Shown here piece after piece: positions 28,415 to 37,430 of a DNA stretch of 39,266 bases. Origin of the DNA: Chrysochromulina tobinii. Lineage: Eukaryota > Haptophyta > Prymnesiales > Chrysochromulinaceae. A model generated the notes under the pieces. That model made no database searches. It had not been told where the DNA came from and saw only the letters and a list, made by a program, of their open reading frames with translations. Location: assembly GCA_001275005.1 (NCBI GenBank), contig JWZX01003133.1, positions 1-39,266 of the forward strand. The letters run 5' to 3'. A program made the position numbers and the translations under genes. Position 1 is the stretch's first letter, and the number at the start of each line of letters is the position of its first letter.

Positions 28415-30690
28415 CTAATCGTCGCCAATCTCGATCTCCTCGCCAGCGTCGAGGACCTCCTCGGTCATCTCGAGCTGCTCGCGCTCCTCCTCCTCGATGA
28501 GCGTGTACGCCGACTCGGCGTCCGACTCGACGCCGCCGCGCAGCTCGATGCGCCGGGCGCGCATGTCGTCGTACTCCTTCTGCTTGGCGCGCAAGAAGCC
28601 CTCGAAAGCCGCGTGCTTCTCCTTGCGCTCGCGCAGCTTATCCGCGCCGAGCTGGTTCTTGAGCTGTGCATCCTCCTCCTCGTACCGATGCGAGTACTTG
28701 CGCAGGTTCTTGCGAATTTCCTTCTCCTGCGCCTCGGTGAGCAGCGTCTTGGGCCGCGGCCGCCAGTGCAGCTGGTAAAACTTGTCGTGCTTCGTGTGCA
28801 AGAGCTCACGACCGTGGCTCGACCACATGATGAAGCCATTCTCCATCTGGTGTTTCCAGTGCGAGACGGAGGTGGCGACGAAGCGGCCTGTGGGGTCCCA
28901 CTCTACGTCTGAGCACATGAAGTGCTCGGCCTCGCCGATGGTCGTCTGCGTGTTCGCGTCCACCCACTCGAGCTGGCCCGCGGTCCCCTTGAGGTTCGCC
29001 AGCACGATGATTGAGCCGACGGGAGACCACCAGAGGGTCGAGCACGTCTTGCTCTCGAGCGTCTTGATCAGGGAGATGCGGCCGTTGTACTTGGAGCCCA
29101 TGGAGTAAAAGGAGACGTCGGTGCGCTGCGAGCCCGCCTCGCCATGGATGATCGCATACCGAATGCCCTTGGGCTCCCACGCAAACGCAATGACCGTCGT
29201 CTCCTTAGTGAACTCGGTGACCTCGATGGGCACGTCCTTGTCTCGGAGCCGAAAGAGTTCGAAGGCCGAGTTGAGCGTCTTCTTCGACTTCGAGTGCTTG
29301 TCGACCTTGACGCACAGGAAATGGCCCTGGTCATGCCACGTCATGCGCAGGTCCGCGACGGAGAAGAGATTCTTCTGGCGCAGCTCCTCACGAGAGGGCA
29401 GCGACATGAGCACCACCTTGGCCGGGTTGTTGGTGTGCTCGGGGATCCAGCACGAGATGATGTTGTCCGTGGGCGACCACAGAAACTGGCGCACACCCTC
29501 GACGCGCACCGACGTGCGCTTGTCCTGCTTGTCCTTGATCAGCTTCATCGTGGACGACTCGTACACATAGATGCAGTCGTCGCCGAGCCGGGCAAACAGA
29601 GAGTCGTCGTGGCTCCAAAGGTACGCGGGCCACCTCATCTCACTCGCGGGATCGGAGCCTTGGAGCGCCCTGCACTTGTTGCCCGTCTTGATCTCCCAAA
29701 TGATGAGCGCGGCCGACTGGCCGCTCTCGGGCGACCAGGTCACCAGATACGTCTCACACGGCGAAAAGTCGATCAGCTTCACGCCTCCGTGATTGATCTT
29801 GATCTGGCGCTTCCAGCTGGGCCCACCCCATAGCATGATGCCCAGCCGGTGGAAGGTGGCCAGGTACGTGCCGCGCGGCGACCATGTCACATACGTGTCC
29901 GACCAATTCTTCTTCGAGTACGAGGGCTCCTGGTTTGGCTTCTGAGGGTCGTTCCACCAGATCTCCGTCATCTCGTTGTACCGGCACACGTACTGGTCGC
30001 GCGCCTTTGCTGTCCTCGAGCCACTCGTACATATTCTCCTTGGGCACGAAGGGCGGTGCCTCAAACTCTCGCTCCTCGTCGGGCACGGCCATGTACTTGG
30101 CGTAGTCCTCGAACGAGCTCGTGATGAACGTGTGCGATTTGTCAAGCTTGTAGCCATTCGCCTTCACGACGGCTGTAGCCGCCTGGGCCTCCGTCTCAAA
30201 CTCAATGAAGGCGAAGCTGCGGGAACGCGAGGAGTGACGAGGTGAGCTGAGTAACACTTCACGCTGCGGCGCAAGCGCGTGGAACCGCCGGCGCAGGCCG
30301 CACGCGCGGCCATAATCAACTCAGCAGTGCAGCAGCCCAGCTGAGCAGCACAGAAGCAGCGAGAACGCTGGGCTGCGGCAGTAGCGACGACGGCACGAGC
30401 ACTAGGCAGATCCGGCGCGGATCCAGCTGCGGGCGAGCGCACCCCATGCTATCGCCGCTCTCAGAGTACGGCATCTCGAGCCCATCCTCGACAATTGTAC
30501 CCACCTGAGAGAAGAACTTGCGCAGCACGTTGATCAGCTTCTCGTGCTTCTCCTTGGGCACCTTGGGCAAGCCGTCGACGATGATCGTCTGCTTGAAGGA
30601 AGTGTCCACCTTCGGCTCCTCCTCAAAGTCCTGGTCTTCCTCGTCAGGGACGTCGTCGTCATCGTCGTCATCGTCAGGCCGCGGCGGCAT
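28415..30690 (-). CDS. EIF3B: Translation initiation factor eIF3 subunit B
   Basis: Two exons (30690-30443 and 30216-28415) give about 682 residues once one extra base near 30006-30008 is ignored. eIF3b scaffolds the eIF3 complex on the 40S subunit during start-codon scanning. An Asp/Glu-rich N-terminus is followed by an RRM: VDGLPKVPKEKHEKL at about 39, VGTIVEDGLEMP at about 65 and, across the splice junction, GFAFIEF. The WD40-like propeller follows, with YLATFHRLGIMLWGG, VKLIDFSPCETYLVTWSP, FLCVKVD and ASDVEWDPTGR-type blade motifs (here SDVEWDPTGRFVATS). The C-terminus has LRKYSHRYEEED and IELRGGVESD as in other eIF3b proteins. It is somewhat shorter than the animal protein (about 800). 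The gene is essential and usually single-copy, so the frame break at WLEDSK-ARDQY is almost certainly not a real lesion. Confidence 0.92.
30003..30010 (-). other. Frame break in eIF3b
   Basis: The exon frame reads YEWLEDSK and then changes; the next frame continues ARDQYVCRYNEM, matching the conserved eIF3b segment. Removing one A from the minus-strand AAA (plus TTT at 30006-30008) joins them. Confidence 0.75.
30217..30442 (-). other. Intron of the eIF3b gene
   Basis: Donor GTGCGC and acceptor CCCGCAG, phase 2, 226 bp. Joining GG to C makes the glycine of GFAFIEF, the conserved RNP1 region of the RRM, which strongly supports both sites. The donor lacks the usual A at +3/+4 positions. Confidence 0.88.
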
Positions 30691-30928
30691 CGTTCTGCGA
30701 CGACGACGCCACGATTTATAAAAGAAACCTGTGAAAAGGCTGTGAACACACGAACCACGAACTTGAACGAACTTGAACTTGAACACTCTCGCACACTGAC
30801 TTGTACTGTACTGCATCCGAAAACATATGTGAAGATGTGAACGCGACTTGGCCCGACTCGCCCGTCTACAGATCCCGCCACCACGTCATCAACAGCGGCG
30901 GAACACAGCGGCGGACATCAACAGGTAT

Positions 30929-31921
30929 TCAATACACGGCGGCGGCGGAAGGCCGCGCACCCTCGAGAGGGATGTTGTACTTGGCGGCGATGGCGGCAAG
31001 CTCGGCGGCACCCCTGGCTCGTAGTAGCTCCTCATTCGGCGCACCCGCGCGCATGAGCGTGAGCATCATCGAAGCCTCGCCGTACTGAAGGGGGCGCGGC
31101 GACGGCTTGCGCGGCTCGGGCGGCGGCGGGCTCGCCCCAGGAAGCCAAAACACCGAGTCGGGCGAGGATGGCGCGGGCGAGGCGTGCTTTGCGAGCGGCG
31201 AAGGCGACGCACCATACGCTGTGGAAGCGGAGAGAGCTAGAGGGTGGCCAACGACGCGCTCCACCTTTTCGCTCTCGGCCGCACCTTTGGCTGCGATCGC
31301 GCCAATCTTGGCGGCGCGGCGTGCCGCTGCCGCCGCCGCCGCCGCCTCGAGCTTCGCGGCCTTCGCCTCCGCCTGTTCACCCAGCTTGGTTGCTGCGCTT
31401 TCCACCTTTTCCACATCAGCATGCCCCTTCTCCTTCACTGTCTGCAGCCGCGCCGCACGTCGCTCTTCGGCCTTCTTCATCGCGCCCTTGTGCTTCTGCG
31501 ACTTCTTGGCCGTCGCCTCCTGCAGTGCCTCCGCCGCCGACTCCACCTTCTCACTCTCGGCATGCCCCTTGATCTTACGCCACTGGACCTCAACGTCGTG
31601 CCGCTTGGCGTGGGCACTCATGTCGTCTTCCTGACTTTGCTTGAGCCCGTCGATGGCGCGATGGTGCGCATCCCGCGTCTCGGCCACTACGCTCGCCGCT
31701 CGGCTGTTGTGCTGAGCCGCTAGCCGCTTCTTTGCCTCCACCTGAATCTCGTGCCGTACCTCCGCTGAGGCCAGGGCTGCAGAGACCTTCTCCTTCACAT
31801 CATCGCCGCGAAGCGGCGCAGGCCGTTCCTCGAGCTCCTGCTGCTTCTTGCTCTTCTTGCTCATCGCCTGTGCGCGCTCGGGGTGCAGCAACTCCGCCCG
31901 CTCTTGAGGCGCCCCTCTCAT
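30929..31921 (-). CDS. Helical protein with 47-residue repeats, function unknown
   Basis: This intronless protein of 330 residues (311 if the Met at 31864 is used) is dominated by charged Ala/Lys/Glu helix. A motif KGHAESEKVESA at residue 118 recurs as KGHADVEKVESA at 165 and KGAAESEKVE at 212, an exact 47-residue period. Unit ends are Ala/Arg-rich. This suggests a long single helix or coiled coil with repeated surface contacts. A Pro/Ser-rich linker (about 230-275) leads to a C-terminal helical segment with YGEASMMLTLMRAGAPNEEL. I do not recognise the family. Stathmin-like tubulin binders also use about 50-residue helical repeats, but no specific stathmin motif was identified, so this is only an analogy. 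It sits between eIF3b and a transporter with no functional link. Confidence 0.6.
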   Translation of the reverse strand: MRGAPQERAELLHPERAQAMSKKSKKQQELEERPAPLRGDDVKEKVSAALASAEVRHEIQVEAKKRLAAQHNSRAASVVAETRDAHHRAIDGLKQSQEDDMSAHAKRHDVEVQWRKIKGHAESEKVESAAEALQEATAKKSQKHKGAMKKAEERRAARLQTVKEKGHADVEKVESAATKLGEQAEAKAAKLEAAAAAAAARRAAKIGAIAAKGAAESEKVERVVGHPLALSASTAYGASPSPLAKHASPAPSSPDSVFWLPGASPPPPEPRKPSPRPLQYGEASMMLTLMRAGAPNEELLRARGAAELAAIAAKYNIPLEGARPSAAAVY

Positions 31922-32198
31922 TCATGACGTACAAGTATTCGAGCACTTACTCGTAAGCTTCGTCACAATACGACACGAGATGTGCCTCGTTACTTTACCC
32001 TCAGCAATTATCTTTACGCACGCGCCGTGCCGGCAACACTGCTCGAGAGAGTCGAAACGTGCCTGCTGATCTCCCCCTCCACATGGGCTACATCGGTATG
32101 TGCCCATGGCGGAAAGAGTATTCATAGAGGTGAAAAGGGTACCGCTCCCCACGGCCGGCCCTGAGGCTCTCGCGCTGAGCGCGGAGCCCGCTTCTCCG

Positions 32199-34212
32199 TC
32201 ACTGGGCTCCTGCGGCACTGAGCCACGTCCTGGGGAGGGCCAGCCGGCGCGTGAGAAGCAGCCAGGCGGCGACGAGCAGCGCGAGCACGAGGAGCTCAGA
32301 CACAATGGTCAGCTCGTAGAAGAATGAGTAGCGGCGCATCTCAAAGGCAAGGCCGATCACAAAGGGGCCGAGCATCTCGCCCAGGGAGCACGCGAGTTGG
32401 ATAGTCATGAGCATGCGTGGCGTCATCACGATCCCGAGCTCGGGCGGCAGCGTCATCGACTGCGCGCGCGGCGGCCGCAGGCACAGGCACACTCGGGAGG
32501 CGATCAGTGGACGCGGGGGCGGGGCCGGCATCGGCGGGCGTCTGAGGATGGGATGGCGGGCGGATGCTCTTCGCACGCCGTATTGAGCAGAGGCTCCATA
32601 CGCGCCGTATTGAGCAGATGCTCCATACGCGCCGTATTGGACACAGCTCCGCGCTTGCGGTGGGGAGGGAGGCAGCGGGCGGCGGAGGGTGGCAGCGCGA
32701 CGCACCGCGGGGAACGAGGAGGCGACGCCGAGGCCGATGCCCATGGCCGAGGACCAGAGCATCGCGTTGGATGGCACCACCATGGCCACTCCCGAGAGGA
32801 TGCAGCAGATCGTGTTTGCGAAGACCGCAGGCCATGCAGAGGTCACAGCGCCTGAGAGGAAGGCCCAGCCGATCCGGCCAATGCTCATCGCCGTCCAGAA
32901 ATTGGACGACATGATTGCCATGGTCTCCTCGCCCAGACCGCGCTGCTTGATGCCGAACGCGGGCAGCCACGTCGCCGTCGAGTGCTCGAGTGAGGTGGCG
33001 AAGAAGCACAGCGCGCTGATAGTGACCATCACCACGACGTATGGCGGCAGCCCTTCCGAGCCTGGGTCTCCGAGGTACACAAAGCTGCCGTCATTGTCCG
33101 CTCGCGTGCCCTTGCTATTTGCGGGCGGGGCCGCAGCTAGCGACTTGAGCTCTGCGCTGGCCGCGCCCGCCTCTGCCGCCGCTGCCGCTGCCGCCTCGCG
33201 GAGCACTTGGGATTCGTCACTTTGGGATTCGTCACTTGGCTCGTCGAAGTGTACGCGCTCCGAGCGGCGCGCTTTGCCTTCGCCGGCCGCGCTCGCTGTG
33301 GAGTGCGCCGCCGTCTTGAGCTCCACGCTCGCGCGGGGGGCGGTCGAGCCACGTGGGGGAGGGGGGCTCGGCAGCAGCGGCAACGCGAGCGCGACCAGGA
33401 TCGAGATGGTGGAGAGCGCGTAGTAAGCGGGCCACACGGCACCGCTTAGATAGTGGATCGAGGCGGCGATCATCCCCGGCGTGATGAACGCGCCAATCGT
33501 GAACATGGCGTTGAGCACCGCCACCTGTCATCACCCGCGCGCCGAACAAGCACGCGTCAGCACCGACTTTCGATCGCCAGCTAGGCACAAGAGCAAGGGT
33601 GGCGCGACGCGAGCGGAGGTAAGGAGGTGCGGCGCGCGTGCAGATATGGCGTATGTGGGCGTGGTCGGCTGCGGCTGGCATGCGCACGTTGATGCGCAGC
33701 ATGCGCGCATCGAAATCCCACGCCCACATGATGAGCATGTTGGCCGCTGAGTCGCTGATGCCGTACATGAAGCCGGACACGGTCATGGCGATCTGTAGCA
33801 CGGTGCCGGAGCGCGTGGAGCCGAGCACCGCCGCGCAGCACGCGGACACGAGGAGCGTTGCCGCCACCACCTGGTGTGGCAGCAGCAGCGAATCGGCGTC
33901 TGTGTGTAGCTGCTGGAGGCGCGTTGCATACCCACCCCACACGACCGTGGCGCCCAGTTTGGCGAGGCGATTCTGCATGACCGCGCCACCGAGCACTCCC
34001 TGCGATAGTTCCGTCTGGCGCTCAAAGAAGTCGAGCGAGGGTCCAAATGCGCCGCACATGCCTCCGTTGACGACCATGATCATGCAGTAGAACACTGTCG
34101 CGAGCATACGGTGCGGTGGTGGCGTTCTCCGATGGTGATCACCACGTTCGCCATCGGACTCGGCGGCTATGATTAATGGTGCATAGTCGCTGGCGTCAGT
34201 CGCCTTGCCCAT
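32199..34212 (-). CDS. MFSD4/NaGLT1-like major facilitator transporter
   Basis: Exons 34212-33688, 33524-32706 and 32459-32199 give 534 residues with about 12 hydrophobic segments. Helix 1 carries NGGMCGAFGPSLDFF, resembling the GxxGPTLxDL signature of MFSD4-type sugar transporters. GISDSAANMLIMWAWDF in the fifth-helix region matches the GxxDxxxNxLxxWxW pattern, continuing after the first splice as AVLNAMFTIGAFITPGMI. A long Ser/Ala-rich cytosolic loop (about 210-300) divides the two halves as in other MFS proteins. The second half begins YVVVMVTISALCFFATSLEHSTATWLP. Substrate is probably a sugar or other small solute, inferred from family resemblance. The third exon boundary relies on a 246-bp segment that also stays open in frame. 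Confidence 0.72.
32460..32705 (-). other. Intron 2 of the MFS gene, in-frame and repeat-bearing
   Basis: Donor GTGCGT and acceptor GCGCGCAG, both phase 0; the length of 246 bp is a multiple of three and has no stop in the coding frame. If retained it would add 82 residues with a repeated QYGAYGASA unit between transmembrane helices. Removal gives SSFPA joined to SMTLPPELG, which better suits an MFS helix-loop-helix. Confidence 0.6.
32562..32645 (+). repeat. 27-bp tandem repeat, about three copies
   Basis: CGCCGTATTGAGCAG or close variants begin at 32576, 32603 and 32630, an exact 27-bp period, with a decayed partial copy upstream at about 32562. The array is inside the proposed second intron of the transporter. 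Its length keeps the reading frame. Confidence 0.88.
33525..33687 (-). other. Intron 1 of the MFS gene
   Basis: Donor GTGCGC follows ATCAAC and acceptor ATGACAG precedes GTGGCGGTG, both phase 0, 163 bp. Without removal the frame runs into unrelated sequence and ends. The joined sequence LRIN-VAVLNAMFTIG fits a continuous transmembrane helix. Confidence 0.85.
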
Positions 34213-34826
34213 CAGTTGGCGGCCGACCGCACTGAAGTCGGCCGCGGTAAGTCGGTCCGCGAGCGCTGCCGTGCCGAGGATGACGAACTTGCCCTGTGAA
34301 TTGCTGCAGCGCGAAACTTATGTTAAATGTCGTCCACCACGAGCCTTCGAATGAAGTTGTATGTGTGCACGTGCTGGTGTGCCGTGAATGTAATTCGCTT
34401 GAGCGTGGTAGCCCGTGCCCGAGCACGACGCGGATCGCGGTTGTATTATGGCTGTGCCGGGTGAGTCCCGCGACGGGACTTGTGTGGCACTGGTGGAGTC
34501 TTCAGGGCGTCTGTTGTATGAGCTATTGGTTGGGCGATGTGTGGAATGGATTCTTATGACTTTGTCTCGGCCCTCTCCCATTCCCTTGTGCTCGCTCGGA
34601 AGAGAGACTATCGTGAACACATGCGTGAACATCGGATCTTTGAGGCGTACGTCGGGCGATCTCCAATGCGGGATCTCACATCTCAGGAACAGGATCTCGT
34701 CACCGCTGCGCACTAACCGCACGGCACTCAAACACACAAACAGGAGCCACAATGGACGATCCCCGGAGCCAAGCCACTACCCGCGCACAAGCTATTGAAT
34801 TTCGAATTTCCCTATTGTCCTTTCCG
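34213..34826. other. Intergenic, upstream of the MFS gene
   Basis: About 610 bp between the transporter start and the stop of the plastid-leader gene, both on the minus strand. Several short open frames on both strands lack protein character. No repeat, RNA gene or clear promoter element was seen. Confidence 0.5.
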
Positions 34827-35354
34827 TCACTTTCCGTCCTTCTTGTCACCGCCAAAGAGCTTCTTGAGCCCCCCCATCAGGTCGGGCTGAGATTCATCGA
34901 CGTAGCCGGAGTCGATAAACGGCAACTTTGTATCGATTCGCTCGGCGACCAGTCCCACACCGCCCCAGGAACGATCGCCCGCCTCGCGCTCCATATCATC
35001 CGATGCCTGCAGCTTGCCCTCCTCACGCATCTTCTGCCATGCAACATAATCGCCCGTCTTTTGCAGCTCCTTGAGCTCCGCATCCTTTGCGGAGATCTCC
35101 TCGCGCCGTCTCTCCACCTCCGCCTCGTACGCCGCCATCTTCGCCGGATTGCGCCGCCGTTCGAGCATTTCCTGCATGGCACGATATTCGGCTTCTTTGG
35201 CGGCCTTGGCAGCCTCGCTTTCCTTGAATAGGTCAAAAAAGCCCATGCCCGGTGACGAACAGCGCATTGGTGAGGCAGAGCGCATTGGCGACACCGCTTG
35301 CTGCAGAATGAGCCCCTGGGCGGAGAGCAAACAGAGCGCCGCCGCCAGCAACAT
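34827..35354 (-). CDS. Putative plastid-targeted small protein, function unknown
   Basis: This 175-residue protein starts with a hydrophobic segment MLLAAALCLLSAQG typical of a signal peptide. A Ser/Met/Arg-rich stretch without acidic residues follows (about 17-36, SPMRSASPMRCSSPGM), like a transit peptide. Together they form the bipartite leader used by algae with secondary plastids. The mature part begins GFFDLFKESEAAKAAKEAEY, is helical and charged, and ends with the distinctive segments SWGGVGLVAERIDTKLPFID and GGLKKLFGG. The end looks conserved rather than random, but I cannot name a family. Location in the plastid is inferred from the leader only. It shares a 201-bp divergent promoter with the DNAJC21 gene. 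Confidence 0.65.
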   Translation of the reverse strand: MLLAAALCLLSAQGLILQQAVSPMRSASPMRCSSPGMGFFDLFKESEAAKAAKEAEYRAMQEMLERRRNPAKMAAYEAEVERRREEISAKDAELKELQKTGDYVAWQKMREEGKLQASDDMEREAGDRSWGGVGLVAERIDTKLPFIDSGYVDESQPDLMGGLKKLFGGDKKDGK

Positions 35355-35555
35355 TATCGCTTGGATTCAGAATCGGAAGATTCAGAGAAATCACTCTAAT
35401 TGACGAATCGTATCTCAAACCTCACATCCCTACAGTAGGAATGTCCTACAAGTAGTTCTTCATGGGAGCCATCAAGAGATTGCTAGGAACCTCCGGCAGA
35501 CTTGCGTCCACGTGGAAACCGCCGGACCCGCGCCTCTCTTTGGGCGGAACCACAC
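35355..35555. promoter_or_regulatory. Divergent promoter between the plastid-leader gene and DNAJC21
   Basis: The 201-bp gap between two divergent starts is AT-richer than its surroundings at 35355-35480, as expected for promoter DNA here. No specific factor site can be named. Confidence 0.45.
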
Positions 35556-37042
35556 ATGGCGGCGACGCGATGCTTCTATGAGGTGCTTGGTGTAAATCAG
35601 GACGCTACAGTGGCCGAGATCAAAAAGAGCTACCACACACAGGCCTTGCGATACCACCCAGACAAGAGCGGAGGCGACGAGGAGGCAACCGAGATGTTCA
35701 GAAGGGTTCAGGAGGCATACGAGGTGCTGTCCAACCCGCTGGAGCGCCGGTATTACGACGACAACCGCGACGAGCTCCTCAACAGCGACGAAGAGGAGGA
35801 CGCGGAGAGGGAATGCAATAATGAGGTCCCAGCGCAGTTGGATCTGTACGCGTGCATGACAAGAGACGCGTTTGTCGACTTTTCAGCGCACGAGGACGGC
35901 TTCTTTGGAGTCTACTCAAAGGTCTTTCGAGAGCTCGACGAGCAGGAAAGGACGGCGGCCAATGGTGACGTCCGACGGCCGCGATTCGGCGGTGCCGGGT
36001 CTGACGAGGATGCGGTGGCAGACTTTTACGCGTACTGGCTCAGCTTCTTCGACCTGTCGGTCTGAGCGCGCCTTTGCGATGCACGACAAGTGGGACTTGG
36101 ACGACGCGCCCAACCATCTCATGCGACGCCTGATGCAGCAGAGGAATCGAGAGATCCGGGATAAGGCGCGCAAGATGTTCAACGAGAAGGTGCGTCGACT
36201 AGCCAAGTGGGTGCAGTCGAGCGACCCTCGCTCACACGGAGAAGCGTGCGACGCGGTGGATCTGAGTGACGCATCTGTTCCGGAGGAAGGCAAGGGGTTG
36301 GCGGCGGAGGAGAAGGGCTCGTCCCACTGTGCCGCGTGTAACAAGTGGTACAAGAATCCGCAGCAGCTGAGTAACCACGAGAAGAGCAGCAAGCACAAGC
36401 AGACGGTGGCCAAGGTGCGAAGCCGAGCTGGCCTTGGACGCGGACGGCGAGAGGGAGTTGAAGGAGCTCGAGGAGCTCGGCTTGGGCGACGAAGACGACG
36501 GGCTGGGTGCGGCGGCGGCTGCGGATGCGCCGACCGAGGACGAGGCCGCGCGTGCTGATGCCAAGGGCAGGGGCAAGGGCAAGAAGAACAAAGGGCGTCG
36601 GCTCGGACTGGACCACGAGGACACTGGAGATCGAGACCTCACGGCGGAGGACGAGACGGATGCGGCGATCGAGCTCGCCGTCGTCTCAAGTGCGCTGCCG
36701 AGCCCGGGGCTGGTGGCGCTGCAGACACGCGCGGCCTTTGAGGCATCGGAGGACTACAAGAAGCTCAACAAGACGCAACGAAGGAAGGCGTTGCAGCAAT
36801 GGGAGGCGGAGAATCAGCACATCATGGAGGCGCTCAAGGCCGAGGGCAAGGAGGCGCCGCCGCCCAAGGACCCCAAAGAGAAGAAGCCCGATGCGCCCAA
36901 GAAGAGTGATAAGACCAAGGTTCACGGAGCTGGCGCTCACAGCCGAGAGATCAAGACGCCAAAGAAGAAGAAGGCTGTGGGCTTCTATGGTGCGAAAAAG
37001 GGTGACGCTTCGATAGAGGGTTCCGAGTCGGAATCGGATTGA
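35556..37042 (+). CDS. DNAJC21: DNAJC21/Jjj1-type J-domain cochaperone, frame broken twice
   Basis: Reading through two one-base breaks gives about 494 residues. The J domain is at the N-terminus: CFYEVLGV, then YHPDKSGG with the HPD tripeptide at about residue 32. FVDFS and GFFGVYSKVFRELDEQE follow at about 105-130, then FYAYWLSFFDLS, which is the family's YW region. After the first break come HDKWDLDDAPNHLMRRLM and a charged helix. A U1-like C2H2 finger, CAACNKWYKNPQQLSNHEKS, lies near 265. Jjj1 stimulates Hsp70 to release export factors from late pre-60S ribosomes in the cytoplasm. The C-terminus is Lys-rich and no second zinc finger is visible, unlike the human protein. The ATG at 35556 is chosen because the J domain begins six residues later. 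Breaks lie at about 36057-36064 (a TGA in the plain frame) and 36412-36422. Confidence 0.85.
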
Positions 37043-37392
37043 CAGTCACAGTAAGAATGAAGCCGTGTGATTATTGACAGAGCTCCACCGCACTCTCTCT
37101 CGCCATGGTCCATGCTCCCGTGTCGCGCGCAGGGCGGCCCTGGCCGTTCCGCCACGTCAATAATATCGGCAATAACATTTCGGCACTGGGCGGGCTTCTG
37201 CGCCCGTGTTCTGTTCTATGTTCCCGCTCGGCCTAGTTCCGCTCATTTGCGGGTGAACTCGTCCTCAGCTAGTGGTGTTATGAAGCACATAAACATTGGC
37301 TGTGAAGTAACCAATTTCTGTGAATTGCTTCGTCGCCACGTACGTCGGCGCACACGACGCCGCGACTATCCTGTCTATTGGCGGCGCACACG
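37043..37392. other. Intergenic with tandem duplication reaching the next start codon
   Basis: The 350 bp between the DNAJC21 stop and the next ATG holds no recognisable gene. The last 40 bp are the first copy of a 43-bp tandem duplication that continues across the start codon of the nucleoporin-like gene. The rest is mixed sequence. Confidence 0.5.
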
Positions 37393-37430
37393 ATGCGCGA
37401 CGCCGCGACTATCCTGTCTATTGGCGCCGT
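37356..37430 (+). repeat. 43-bp tandem duplication at a start codon
   Basis: GACGCCGCGACTATCCTGTC and following bases begin at 37356 and again at 37399, identical over about 29 bp. The period, 43 bp, is not a multiple of three. The ATG at 37393 lies within the unit just ahead of the second copy. Confidence 0.9.

Noticed and set aside
30711-30725. TATAAA-like sequence on the minus strand before eIF3b
   Set aside because: It lies only about 25-30 bp from the ATG, which would place the transcription start at or after the start codon. It is probably coincidental.
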